From Polytrichum commune (lineage: Eukaryota > Streptophyta > Polytrichopsida > Polytrichales > Polytrichaceae), in assembly GCA_950295325.1 (NCBI GenBank), contig OX485803.1, positions 68,337,554-68,401,553 on the forward strand: a DNA stretch of 64,000 bases. Reading direction: 5' to 3'. The notes below the pieces were generated by a model. That model searched no databases. It saw only the letters and a program-made list of their open reading frames with translations, and was not told the origin of the DNA. Below are positions 1 to 11,089 of the stretch, piece after piece. Both the position numbers and the translations under genes were made by a program. The first letter of the stretch is position 1. Each line of letters begins with the position of its first letter.

Positions 1-136
1 CCTTGAATCTTGCGTTTGGAAAGGAATTTATGGAAACTTGTTGTTTTCTGCACATGTATTTGGTCAAGGGAAACATTTGGACTGTATTATTTGCTGTGCC
101 GTCATGTAAGCTTAGCATGATATTGAGGATCTGTGA

Positions 137-1366
137 ACAACGGATGAAGAGCTGTCCACTTTCAAGTTAGCCCAGCCTCCGGAGATACCACGGGGAGTTT
201 GGATTCGCATGCTGTTGGATAAATATGAATGCATCCACACTCGGCTCCTGATCCTCATGTTGCTCGGCACTTGTATGGTCATTGGCGATGGCGTCCTCAT
301 TCCAGCTATCTCAGGCATAGAATTTAACTTGGTGACCAACCTTCTTGGAACCTTGAGTGAGTCTTTGTAGCTCCAAGATAAAAAAAAATCTTGATTGCAT
401 TTATGGGTTAAGTTGATGAATCTCACTTTATGAGGGACTGGGTTATGTGTGTCCAAGAAACAAAGCTCGAATGAATCCATGGGTTAAGTTTCACAATCTC
501 ACGTTGTGAGGAACCGAGTTACATGTGTCCAAGAAAGAAGCTGGAAGGGATCCATGCCATGTTAAGTTGATGAATCTCACTTTGGGACAAACTGGGTTAT
601 GTGTGGTATGCATGCAGTGTTGTCAGTGATCTCTGGGATTGGATTTGCAGCACCTCATCAATACCAGGGCGAGTATCATTAATATCTGCCTGAATAGAGA
701 ATGAGCGATCCTAATGTCCAATTTAGCTCGGTGGAGAAGGTCCAACTTGGTGTGATTGTGATGCTTTGTTGATGGGTTGATGGTAACAGATCCGGGATAA
801 GTCTGGTTCTTCATGCGTGCACATGTGTTAGTATGTGCAAGCGCATTAAAACTTATATTGTACTGGCAGATGTAAAACTGGGCTTGAAAGAAGCTTCGCC
901 CATGCGATACAATTATGATGGACGAGACTTGACATGATTCTTCCAGCCTCATCATGTAAGAACAAAGATTCCCCTAAACTTACTTTCGCAAGTACTTCGA
1001 GGCCACGAAAAACCACAAGGTATGGCAGGCCGGCAGGCATAGAATGTTGGTATCAAATGTTTTCTTACTCGCAAGTTATTATTGTAATTATGCCTGTGTC
1101 TCTGGCGGTTTTGTGCTGCATTTTGGTCATGCTTTTTTCTCTACAGCACAACGGCACACATCGTGTGCTGTTTCTCTTCGCACCCATCATTATGGCATGG
1201 CTCTTTTGCAACAACACCATCGGGTTGTATAACTTGTTCAACAATAACCTCGAAATCTTGCGAGCAGTGTCTCCCTTACTACTTGTACAACTATTTCAAG
1301 GTGTCTGGAAAGGATGGCTGGATCTCACTTGGCGGTGTTCACCTCCGAATCACAGATAGGTTGCAT
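137..1366 (+). pseudogene. KUP/HAK/KT potassium transporter relic (internal part)
   Basis: KUP/HAK/KT proteins are plasma- or vacuolar-membrane K+ transporters. Three exon remnants are visible. 137-314 encodes TDEEL and then LGTCMVIGDGVLIPAIS, the signature around the first transmembrane helices. 618-668 encodes LSVISGIGFAAP. About 1090-1366 encodes FSLQHNGTHRVLFLFAPI, IGLYNLF and YYLYNYFKVSGKDGWISLGGV. The last exon switches frame after RAVSP near 1275 (one extra base), and homology is lost after GGVHLRITD, where intact members continue to the GTEAMFADLGHF motif. Both expected donors read GC instead of GT (after 314 and 668). The 5' start and the whole 3' half are absent, so this is a truncated pseudogene. 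Family assignment is firm; the exon limits are approximate. Confidence 0.85.
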
Positions 1367-1399
1367 GAATGTCTCCCTTTTTTTTCCCTCAAATTCATG

Positions 1400-3029
1400 T
1401 TACCATGAATTCACATCGACCCCAGAAGCACCTTATTTGCGAGGTGGGGTGAAAAATGTGCAGGAGCGAAGGCCATGTACACTTGGGACACCTTTCTCAG
1501 CTGCACGAGTTAGCAAATAAGAGGCGCATTGCAGTAACATATGTTTCAAAATTGCTTGCAAATACTCTCTATTCATATAGACGCAATCTGGGTTAGAGGG
1601 GTGTGTTTAGGGTTTAGGAGTTTAGGGTAAAAAAGATGGAAGAGGTTTGTTGGAAAATTTTGATTGTTCCATCGGCAGCTTCTATCCAATGCAACTTTCA
1701 AGGAACAACACACTGTCTGAAGGAGTTGTGGCAGTTTTATAAGGCTCATAGGGTAATTAGGATATGTCATAATATGGCATGTATTACACATGACATGCTA
1801 TTATTGCACATTATGTCTTTTGCATTCAATATAATGTCTCATTCATTTGATGAGCTATAGATTTATAATAATTTTTTTGATTTAATGTTTCATACATTTA
1901 TGTTGTTGCGATTGTCCCATTGTACACAGTATCCAATTGTCCCATTCTACATAATTTCCAATTGTCCCATTATACATAATGTCCACTTGTCACTTCTTCA
2001 AGTTGTTCATTCCTCAATAAAGTCCCGATCTGTATATTTCAATATTCTTATGACATTTTCCTTTGAATAAATTCCCAAGTAGCATATTTGCATCGTCCAT
2101 ATAGAATATCCCATCTACACAATTTCTCATGTATAATTGAACATTCTCATTATCAATCAAAGAACATGAGAAAAATTCCCACTCTTTCCACATTCCCTTC
2201 CAAGCCTTGTGAACCACGGGACATGAACTAGACTAGGAGTGGAATGATGCTTGTGTCAACCCAAAATGGCTAATTAAAAAGTGGTGGCCTGAAACGGATG
2301 CAGTTATAGGCCGGATAGGTCTTGTTTCACACCAGTTGGGATCATTTTTGGGTGCCATTGAGTTAACCGTTTTGTGTGCTTCGTATGCATAGTAGGATAT
2401 TTTGATGTTGAAATTAGGGAGATGCTATTGTACAAGTAGGGGGTTTGACTTACTTGCCTCTATGGAAAAATGCAAATAAATATCTATAGGAAATAAAATT
2501 ACGAAGCAACTTGCATTCATCATCATTTCCCTACTCCATCTCTGACAAATATTGCACAAATTTCAAGCCACTCTTTCTAGTCAAATCAACTTATTTTTAC
2601 CATTTTCCATTCTTCTACCTTAGTACATAGTTCCGTACATAGTTTCAAGTATATCTTCTTCGTTGAACATACGTGCTATGATACATAAAAGTAGATGCAT
2701 CCCCCATGAGAAATGAAAGTGTCTTCCAATCGAACCATAATTCTCGTTTCATCCATCTTAGAGACTCAGGCTTGTAGAGGGCTTGGAGAATATATTAAAT
2801 GCAAAATGTTCCTTTTGGACAATTTTGCATCCTTATATTCAAAATTGGGTTTAGGGTCTCCATCAATGGAATTTGGCAGGCACAACAACACAAGGAATGT
2901 AATTTCTCCACGATGTTATTGTTTAAAAATTTACTTGCGAGTGATAGAGTGTAAACTCCAATCAAAGTTCTCGGGGGGGGGGGGGGGCAGTGTGTTAAAA
3001 AGTTAAGGATATAGGTGCGAACAACCACT
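1400..3029. other. Intergenic, AT-rich, no gene seen
   Basis: No convincing coding sequence. There is a short TTTAGGG-like tract at about 1600-1630, a run of loosely repeated 'caattgtcccat' phrases at 1930-1990, and a homopolymer of about 14 G at about 2973-2986. ORFs here have no protein-like composition. Confidence 0.5.
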
Positions 3030-3100
3030 AACACTATATTCGGTATTTGGAGACTTTTTGTTGATTATGAGACTATATAAGGATGCACCTTTCAAAATTG
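3030..3100 (+). repeat. Left end of element 1, with a TATA-like box
   Basis: Terminal repeat beginning AACACTATATTCG. Within it lies TATATAA at about 3074-3080, in a context (gactatataagga) also present in the copy near 35450, so an inward promoter on the plus strand is possible. Confidence 0.5.
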
Positions 3101-3444
3101 GACCAGTAATGACGACTAAAAATTCCATATGTATAATGGTATGCTACTATTATTATACATAAAGGCATGGAAGTGAACAAAAATGTGAGGCATACATGAA
3201 AATAGTTGCATATGAAATCACAACTCGTTATGAATGGAAGGGAAGGTGCGAAGAATGAATGGAAGTTGAATGAATTAATTGGGATTGAAATACAATTATA
3301 ATGGAAATACCATCAATGTCTTGAGTAACTTGGAATAGCATAGAAAGTAAGCACTTAAATATGTTCTACACCTAAGCCCATTTAGGGAGTCCGTCCCACT
3401 AGTACGCTTCTAGACGTCACACTAGTCCGACCCATTATTTTTTT

Positions 3445-4422
3445 TTGCGGCTAAGCCCTTTTTTTTGGCGGCCTCCATGGCTCTAAAAATCTCAGGCCCA
3501 CGACTGTATCCTTGTGTGTTGCCTGGACAGGAATATGTGTCGTTCTTGCATGTTTCAGGACGCGCTCCCGAATTGTAAGAGGTGGTATTATAAGTAGAAT
3601 GCGAGGGTGTTTGCGAAAGGGAACGTCTTGCGCTTCTCCGGAGGGCCAGACAACGATCGGACTCGGAAGATGCGGCCTTGAGGGCGTGCCTATCCAAGGA
3701 GGACGTGGAGGAGGGCCGGGCACCAAGCGAGCGGGTAACCACCTGCGAAACAACGTCATAGGAAGATAAGAATAGGAATGGAGTGGGGAAAATAATGAGG
3801 GCGGTTTGGGATGGGCGCTCGTAAAGAGAACGGCACGCAAACGGAAGACAAGGAAAGCAAAAGCGAGAAAGGGGTTCAGGGTTGAGGAGGGCACCTTGGC
3901 TTTGGGGACGTCCATGCGGGGAACGGTGGGAACGAGGGGGGCGTCGACGGGAGCATCCGGAGCCGATGGAACTATTGCAATTATGTTGGATGGCGGGGGG
4001 GAGTCGAGGAGTGGAGGGCCCACGATCGCGGAGGACGTTGCGGGGGGAGGAACGGAGTCGGCGGGGGAGGTGTGGCAACGGGGGCCTTCCATGCGGAGAC
4101 GCCGGCTCGGCCCGCGACGAGCGACGGCGTCGTCCCTCGAGGGCGAGAGGTGTCCCAAACGAACGAGCGTCCGTTTCTCCTTGGAGAGGGGGGAGGGCGA
4201 CGGGGCGTAGGCGCGGGCGACAAGTGGTGGGGGCGGGCTGTTGACGACGCCGTCGTCGATGCCGACGTCGCGGGAGTAATCCACGGCCGAGGCCGCGTCG
4301 ACCGCCGAGAACTGGTAGAGGGATGGCATTTGGAAGCCCGTGACGTCGCGGGAAGGGGAGGCAGGGGGCGAGAGGGGACGGGAAGGGCCGTCGACCACAG
4401 GGGCGTCGCATATGGGGGCAGA
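3445..4422 (-). CDS. Putative Pro/Ser-rich exons, function unknown
   Basis: This GC-rich block sits in AT-rich surroundings. On the minus strand an exon can be drawn from a cccatag acceptor (starting at 4422) to a possible gccaag/gtgccc donor at 3895, encoding a Pro/Ser/Asp-rich stretch (for example SAPICDAPVVDGPSRPLSPP). A T-rich intron-like segment and a ttcgcag acceptor follow, giving a second exon from 3742. Several overlapping frames are open because the GC content is high, so the frame choice is uncertain. It lies just downstream of the HAD exon on the same strand and may belong to the same gene. No domain is recognised. Confidence 0.3.
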
Positions 4423-4533
4423 CTATGGGCAAGAACAACAACAACAACAATCACAACAACAAAAGACATCCAAAAACGAAGCAAGCATTAGTAAATGTGA
4501 ACCACATGATACAAGCAAAGACATGGAGGCATT

Positions 4534-5301
4534 TCAAATCAATTTATTGAGTTTGGCGAGCCTCATGATGCTCTTGAATACATTATCGCGGGGGCTTAGC
4601 GCCGCATTGCCGAAGGGGTTGGACCTAACAAAAAATGGGATGCTACCGGCGTGGAGCACGAGCCTTCTAAGGTAGGGGGCTAGCCTATCGACCAAAAATG
4701 TGTCTTGCCTATCGCCGGTCCAAGTGTCCGGGAAGATGACGTTGCCCGGGGGGTTCAAGACACTCTTGGTGGGGCTGTCGTCGATGAGGACGGTGTTCTC
4801 TGGAGTCGGCCACCACCCGTGCGGCGTCCCTTGCAGACGGGGGACGCCTCGCCAGAGTCTCGAGCGGAGGACCTTGAGGAACTGTTGTCCTCCGCCCCGA
4901 CCGCCAAACTTGGGCACCGGTTGACCTTTCTCGTCGAGCAGCTCGTCGCAGTCCTCTTGGCCGAGGACGAGGCAAGGGCTCGGGAGATCGCGGAACAAGA
5001 AGTGCACGATGGGCTCGGTGTTCTCCATGACCATGGAGCTCCACACAATGACGTGAGCGAACTCGACCACCTCGCGAAGGAAGTCACGCAAGCCGGGACG
5101 GGCGCGGACAGCCTTGCGGTTAATGAGGGTGTCGAGCTCGCCGTCGTAGTCCCTTTCGTCGGGGTGACGGAAGGGACGCGTGGGGACCCTTGGGATGTGT
5201 TGGGTGTGACACAACACCCCGTTGAGGTCAAAAACGATGAAAGGTTTGTTCCGGGTGGGAGGTCCACTGGTAGAGGGGTTGCGACCAATCTCCGGGGGGT
5301 C
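4534..5301 (-). CDS. FCP1/NIF-like HAD phosphatase domain exon
   Basis: FCP1/SCP (NLI-interacting factor) phosphatases dephosphorylate Ser/Thr-phospho proteins such as the RNA polymerase II CTD, using a DxDx(T/V) nucleophile motif. This exon follows a catcacag acceptor at 5302 and encodes KPFIVFDLNGVL (nucleophile loop), RPGLRDFL, HVIVWSSM (motif II-like) and NTVLIDDSPTKS (acidic motif III), ending with a stop at 4534. The second Asp of the usual DxD is Asn (DLN), the residue that acts as general acid/base, so activity is doubtful; DLNG variants are known in plant members. No start codon is visible in this exon, and any upstream exon would lie in the palindrome-rich DNA above 5302. It may be captured cargo of element 1. 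Confidence 0.65.
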   Translation of the reverse strand, partial: DPPEIGRNPSTSGPPTRNKPFIVFDLNGVLCHTQHIPRVPTRPFRHPDERDYDGELDTLINRKAVRARPGLRDFLREVVEFAHVIVWSSMVMENTEPIVHFLFRDLPSPCLVLGQEDCDELLDEKGQPVPKFGGRGGGQQFLKVLRSRLWRGVPRLQGTPHGWWPTPENTVLIDDSPTKSVLNPPGNVIFPDTWTGDRQDTFLVDRLAPYLRRLVLHAGSIPFFVRSNPFGNAALSPRDNVFKSIMRLAKLNKLI

Positions 5302-5434
5302 CTGTGATGAACAACTCGACTAGTTTAATTCTATGATCCAATAATGAAATTTTGCGTAGAAAATGAAGACGGTGCATTATGGGGAAAGACGAGGAAGTGA
5401 GGAGAGTGCAAGGAAAATGTGCTCAAGGGCACAC

Positions 5435-5589
5435 TTGCGAACGAGCGTTCGTGAATGAAGGCTGCGGGGGCGGTGCGCATCATTTACGAGCGCTCGTTCG
5501 TGAGCGCGGCTACACGTACATTTACGAGCGGTCGTTCGCGAATGAGGTGGACAGTGGGTCGCAGCCTTTCACGAACGAGCGTTCGCGAA
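5435..5589. repeat. Diverged palindrome cluster at the 3' side of the ParB/MTase gene
   Basis: Four 22-bp palindromes related to TTTACGAACG / CGTTCGTAAA at about 5435, 5483, 5521 and 5568. Their arms carry substitutions such as TTTACGAGCG, GTTCGCGAA and TTCACGAACG. Confidence 0.75.
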
Positions 5590-5872
5590 TGAGGTGGGTA
5601 TGCAAGAATGAACATAATCTCATCAACATATACAACATACGAGAAGGGGTCGAGGGCAGAGAATTTGAAGCAACGCGATGCAGATAACATAGGCTCATAT
5701 ATTAATCCGTTGAATATTTACATTTCTCACGTGATAGTCTATCACATTTTCCTAAGGCAAAATGATGCCGTGTCCTACAAAACTGTTCGGCCCTAAGGGG
5801 GACCGCTGAAGAGGGCTCTCGCAAGGCCACTGGATGTCGATGAAGAGAAAAACATCGCGATGTTAGAGAGGT

Positions 5873-6105
5873 TACGAACGCGCGTTCGTAAAAAAATGGT
5901 ATTCTCAGAGGAGAGTTACCTCGTCATCGGGGGGAGGGGTAGCGGCGCTGGACCGAGCAGCAGGTCCCTCCTCAACGATTAACGAACGCGCGTTCGTAAA
6001 AAAATGGTATTCTCAGAGGAGAGTTACCTCGTCATCGGGGGGAGGGGTAGCGGCGCTGGACCGAGCAGCAGGTCCCTCCTCAACGATTAACGAACGCGCG
6101 TTCGT
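5873..6105. repeat. 108-bp tandem duplication bounded by palindromes
   Basis: ACGAACGCGCGTTCGT occurs at 5874, 5982 and 6090, exactly 108 bp apart, and the DNA between successive copies is almost identical. The unit carries the 3' end of the ParB/MTase-like coding sequence including its stop, so the C-terminal codons are present twice. Confidence 0.85.
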
Positions 6106-9100
6106 AACCTCCACAGCTGCAGCCGCCTCTGTCTCCATGGCCTCTGCCTCACGCTCCGGTTGAGAGGCCTGTGTCGCCTGGATGCGCAGCGCGTCTTCTT
6201 CCTCGGCGCCCAGGTCGAGCGCGTCCATCCTGACATCCTCCATCCACGCCGCATGGGTTTCTTCCACGTCCATCCCATGCACCCCTGGTGCGTCATTGGG
6301 GCTCCCCTGCGTGTCCTCCACAATGACCATGTCAGTGTGTCGCGCAGAGTCATCGCCATGTCTGTCTACTACCCTGGGGACGACGGTGAAAGACGATGCA
6401 TCGGTGTATGAGGGCAGTCCTACCCTTGAAGGGGGAGGGGTGAGGACTGGAGGACCTGAAGATTCACGAACGCGCGTTCGTAAATCCTCGTCCTCCTGGA
6501 TGGCCGCCGCCACAGCATCGTGGGAGGTGGTCGAGGGAACCTCTGGTGGCGGAGGAGTGCCAACAGGCGTGGGGTGGGGCGCCTGCTGGCGGGAAGGCCC
6601 TCCGGTGAACATGCCCGGTGGAGGGGATTGGGAGGGGTATCCTCCAGTGAAGGGGTAGGCCGGCTGGGGGGGCGCCGAGAAGCTCTGCATACGCTGGAGC
6701 ATGGCGAGGATGGCGTCCGTCTTCTCGTTCGACTGCCTCAGCTCCTCCTGAATTGCGAACATTTTCTTGGCATTCTCCTCTGCCGCCTTCGCCATGTCCT
6801 CCTTCATCTTTTGCTCGAGCTTGGCGTTAAGCTCGGCGACGGACAACGCCTCCTCTTTGACCCTCTTGTTTTTGTCAAAGTCTACCCCCAGCTCGACCAT
6901 GATCTCCATGTCGCCCTCGTCCTCATCGGAGACCTCGATGATTGCCCCCGGAGGCAGCTCCACGTAGGGGGTCTTCTTCATCCTCCGCCTCGTGTTGCGG
7001 TACTGGTCCAACGTCGGTCGGGACCGTTGGTCCAGAAGGTCGAGGTTCTCCATCTTGGGAACCACGATCGGCCTGGGCGACACAGATGTCGAGCATCCCC
7101 CGGGAGTGCCGAATGCCTCCGCTCCAGACGTTCTCGCGGGGAGGACATCTTGGGTTGTCCCCGCCGACGACCCCGTGTATCCACCCGGAGTCCCTTGCAC
7201 GTCGGATGGATTTCCCGACGGCGCCAAAATGCGGAGAGGAGTGACGTCCAAGGATCGGAGGATCGCCTCGACGTTGTAGGAGGGCGCGGGCTCGTCGTCG
7301 TCCGTCTCCATGGCGGGCATGCCTTCGTCGACGGGCATGTTGATGTCCGTCCTCGGGAGGGACATGTCCTCCAGGTCCATCGTGGAGGCCTTCGCCCTGT
7401 GCACGTGGAAGTCCTCCTCGTCGATGGCTTCAATGAAGCTGTTGACGACCAGCCCCAGCATCTGAGATTCAAGCAAATACGTTAGAAAATACGAACGTGC
7501 GTTCGTAAACATCAACGACGAGAAACAATGTCATCAAACCCAAGACAAGTTGAGGTGAACTTTACGAACGAGCGTTCGTAAATATTAGTTGGAGAGCTTA
7601 CCATCGCAGCGTACATGAACTTGCTGCCGCCACAAACGTTGTACACGGTCTCTCCGCTTATTGCCACGCTCTGCAAAACGGAGACGTAGAACTCCAACCT
7701 GAGTTCCATCGCCGGGAAGACAGTGTACAAGGTCTCCTGCAGCAGATCCTTGGGAGGGGGATGGGGGATGCTGTAGATCTTCTTGAACGTAGTGTTCGCC
7801 TTGACAGGGGCTCGCCCATTCCGCAGCGCGTTGTACGTCAAGAAGACGAGGCTGACCGCCCCCACCTGTTTGTTCCCCCTGGCCTCGTTGATGGCCACGA
7901 TCCCTTCCGTCTTGGCGGGCACGTAAGTGCTGTGGAAGATGCTGTACTCAAATTTGATCGACTTATCGTACAGGTCGACTACAGCAGAGAGCTTCTCCTG
8001 CTCGACTATCCACAGCCAAACGTGAGGCTCCCTCATGTCCGGAGACTTGTGCTCCTTGAACTTGGCCATGAAGGGGTCGTAGAAAGGTATGTCCTTCCCC
8101 CCCTGCCTCGACGCACCGGGGATCCCCCTGAAATCGATCAGGGCAAATGGGCACCCCCGTCGATCCTCCCTCACCTCGGCCCTGCTCATGGTCCGGTCCC
8201 ACTTGGAAAATGTCACCCTCTCCACTCCTTTTGTCAACAGACAAAATCTGGCCACTCCTTCGAATGTGGCCAACCTCTTCCGCGTCAAAAAGCTTCTGTA
8301 TTGCTCCACCTCCTGGGGATCCGTCTCGGTTTTCTTTGTCCTCTTGTTCCCCTTCTGCTTCAAAATGGAGGCGTGCTCCTTGACAAGACAACGCATTGAG
8401 GGTCCGGAGATGTTGTAGTCGACCTTGAACATCTTCCAGCTGGCCCAATTAATGTCCCCGTCGGCTAGGATGAGTGCGTACTCTGGTATTAGGGCGCTCA
8501 ACTCCCTCATTGCAGCAGTCTTCAGCTTGCGGTGTTCGCACCATTCCTTGATGGAATACGTGCCGGGCTTGTGTCTTGGCCTCTTCAAAAATATCTTCGG
8601 GTATGGGATGGTTCTTCCCACAGTGTTCCCAAGAAGATGCACCGCGCACCTCTGCAACTCGGACTCTGTTAACCCTTGAAGGGACCTGAAGAACTCCCTC
8701 AGTAGTGGAGGGGCCTCCCCGGTCTTCTCCGCGCTGTACTTCTCCTCGGTGTCGGGGTTGACCAGATCGCCCGAGCTGTGCGCATCAAAAAATTGTGTCC
8801 ACAACTCCCAAGTGTCCCTGTTGCAACAGATGAGGCGGAGCTCACCCTTGAGCTCCAGGACAGACTTGGTTGTTGTAGACTTCATGTCGATGGAGGAGAA
8901 CTTGTCCACCATCGCGTCGCAGAATGCCTGCAGCAAGAAAAACATCAGTAACGCACAAAATACGAACGCACGTTCGTAAGTTTGAATGTCAAAGAACTTG
9001 AAAATTTGAATGTCAAAGATATTTACGAACGTTCGTTCGTAAACTCACCTTCCATTGTGGAGACGGCGTCTTCGCGTTCTCCCTTTCTTTAGGGGGGCAC

Positions 9101-10344
9101 CCGTGGGCGACCCAGACGTCCCTTGCAGCCACTATGTTGGCTGCCCACGACGCCTCGAAGGCCTTGATTTTGTTGCCGGAGTTGAGGAAGGTGGATATCT
9201 TCCGCAGCTTGTCCCAATCGTCCGACCACACCAAGAACGCCTTCCAGTAGCGCAAGTCCTCCTTCAGCTCATGCTGGAAGTTGTCGTCCTTGAGAATTAT
9301 TTGGGACGCCTCCAAGCTGTGTTGGCCGTCTATGATCCAGAACTCTCCATTCTGGATCCGTGGCCAGTCCTTCTCCGTCGGACGGGATGTCAGCCCCTTC
9401 GGCATGACGCAGACGGTCTGCCTGTCCCACTTGACGTTGTTCATTAGATTATTTATCTGCCACTTCACACCACCGCTTTCGCGAGAGCGAACCACCCATT
9501 TGTTGGGGGACATCTCGCACTTGAAGCAGTCCACGTTGAATGTGAAGTGGCGTCCCATGGGCCAGCAATCCTTCGAGTAGTTGTTGAAGTCTCGAAGGAT
9601 CCTCGTGGCCTTCACAGCGTCAGGGTTCTCACCCTTTTTCAAGGGGGTGGGCATTACGACAGGCGAGGTCACCTCTGCGGTCTCCGTTACTCCCGATTTC
9701 TCCATCTCCTCCCTTGTCCTCTTCGATGGCGTGGAGTGTCTACTGGGGCCCTCCGTCGCCCTGCTAGCGGAAGGCACAGGCCTGGGTGCACTTCTAGATC
9801 CTCCTGCCCCTGATGTGGATGGTTTCCTGGGGCTCTTTTTCTTCTTGTTTGCCTCAGTGACCACACTGTTGTATTTGGAGATGTTCAATGCAAGGGCGGT
9901 CAATTTCCTTGCAGTCCAGTATGGGCTCAACGCATATTTGGAGAAGAGGCCGTCCAGGTCGAAGTGCTTGGCATCTTCCGCTACGTTATTGGTGGCGTAT
10001 TGGTAGGAGAAGGTATTTTTCTGAAAATGCAACAAGAGGTTGATATGATCCTTCTTGTTCTTCATGTCCAGAATTACATACTCCCCCTGGGCCTCTATGG
10101 ACTCTATCTCCCACGTCTTCATTTGAACCCACTGTTCGGGCTGGTCCGGTCTTGTCTCCAGCTCGTAGGTGAAGCGCATGCAGAAAAGGCCGTCCCCGAT
10201 CTTCTCTGGCAGTGCCGTCCACTCCCCCATGAAGTCTTCCTTGGGGACATAGTTGTCGTTGCCGTTATCGTCTAACACCGACTCTGGGAGGCCATCGACC
10301 TTCACCGCGAACATCTCAATGGCGCTTCTGCTTGATCTTGCCAT
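6013..10344 (-). CDS. ParB-like plus DNA-methyltransferase-like protein, element 1 (3 exons)
   Basis: Exons 10344-9049, 8927-7602 and 7461-6013, joined by GT-AG phase-0 introns, encode 1356 residues without a break. The chosen ATG (10344) follows a ttgcag acceptor, so a non-coding first exon is likely. Around residue 337, FWIIDGQHSLEA matches the DGQHR/ParB-Srx type loop. Residues 200-250 are Ser/Pro/Lys-rich. The end of exon 2 (ETVYNVCGGSKFMYAAM) continues in exon 3 (LGLVVNSFIEAIDEEDF), which resembles motif I (D-FxGxG) of beta-class N4-C/N6-A DNA methyltransferases. LILADGDINW in mid exon 2 could be a degenerate catalytic DPPW motif. The C-terminal third holds a Glu/Lys coiled coil and Pro-rich and acidic tails. 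The ParB and MTase assignments are motif-based. It may bind the surrounding palindromes; that part is inference. Confidence 0.7.
6463..6484. repeat. Palindrome inside the coding exon
   Basis: A TTCACGAACG / CGTTCGTAAA copy lies in frame in exon 3 of the ParB/MTase-like gene and encodes part of RTRVRES. Another coding copy is at about 6088-6109 (encoding TNARS). The protein tolerates the site as codons. Confidence 0.8.
7462..7601 (-). repeat. Intron 2 carrying two palindromes
   Basis: This 140-nt intron contains palindromes at 7561-7582 (near the donor) and 7488-7509 (near the acceptor), with spacers of two bases that differ between copies. Confidence 0.8.
8928..9048 (-). repeat. Intron 1 carrying two palindromes
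   Basis: This 121-nt intron starts GTGAGTTT, and a palindrome (9022-9043) follows directly. A second lies at 8959-8980, close to the ttgctgcag acceptor. The pairing is the same as in intron 2. Confidence 0.8.
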
Positions 10345-10372
10345 CTGCAACAGAATATAAACAATTAGTGAC

Positions 10373-11004
10373 TTTACGAACGAACGTTCGTAAGTGACAT
10401 GCATATCCCACAGACTACGCAGTGTTAATGCGTCTTTGCAATTGATGTAATTATATTTACGAGCGTTCGCTCGTAAATGAGGGGTTGCAAGATCATATAA
10501 ATTTTTAGTATTGAGTTTACGAACGAGCGTTCGTAAAAGATATGAAGATCAAAGAGACTACTCGTCATGAATGTGTTTGTAATATATTTGGTTATTTTTA
10601 CGAACGATCGTTCGTAAAAGATATAGGTTTTATAGGTTTGGATTCATTTACGAACGTGCGTTCGTAAGTATGTCCATTTGGTCTATCTTTTCGGATATTT
10701 GGTTGATTTATCTTTCGTAAGTACATGTGATTTGTCTTATTGGTGTTCGCAAAATTGTATTTGTTCTTTAGATATTCATAGAGGTTCATATTTAAGTTAA
10801 GGTTCCTTCTGAGTGATATTTTGAGTATATTTACGAACGTGCGTTCGTAAATATAGATCATTTCAAAGAACGTGGAGTGCGTATTTACAAACGCACGTTC
10901 GTAAATGGAGGTTCGGTATGCAGTGTATGTCCATTTACGAACGAGCGTTCGTAAATGGAGGTGGGTATGCAGTGTATGTCCATTTACGAACGAGCGTTCG
11001 TATA
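10373..11004. repeat. Upstream palindrome array of element 1 (9 copies)
   Basis: Copies of the 22-bp palindrome (arms TTTACGAACG and CGTTCGTAAA around a variable dinucleotide) start at 10373, 10456, 10516, 10597, 10647, 10830, 10884, 10934 and 10983. They occupy the 5' flank and probable promoter of the ParB/MTase-like gene. Arms are almost perfectly conserved while the DNA between sites is AT-rich and diverged, which implies selection on the sites or recent gene conversion. Confidence 0.9.
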
Positions 11005-11035
11005 TGTGATGGTTTTGGGATCCCCTGTCCGTACA

Positions 11036-11067
11036 TATACGTATTCGTGTATATACGAATACGTATA
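11036..11067. repeat. AT-rich hairpin at the array edge
   Basis: A 12-bp inverted repeat (tatacgtattcg / cgaatacgtata) around an 8-base loop, followed by further (ta)n/acgt repeats. Confidence 0.7.
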
Positions 11068-11089
11068 TATACGTATATGTATATAACTC

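Noticed and set aside
3422-4484. Several overlapping ORFs of 120-342 codons on both strands in the GC-rich block
   Set aside because: High GC leaves all frames open. Only one minus-strand frame gives exon-like splice borders, and even that is weak.
6160-9813. Long plus-strand ORFs opposite the ParB/MTase-like gene (for example 6520-7485 and 7761-8399)
   Set aside because: They are antisense shadows of three well-spliced minus-strand exons, with His/Arg/Val-biased composition and no motif.
9013-10404. Extended start of the ParB/MTase-like ORF at 10404
   Set aside because: That start is not ATG and lies across a palindrome and a splice acceptor; the ATG at 10344 directly follows ttgcag.
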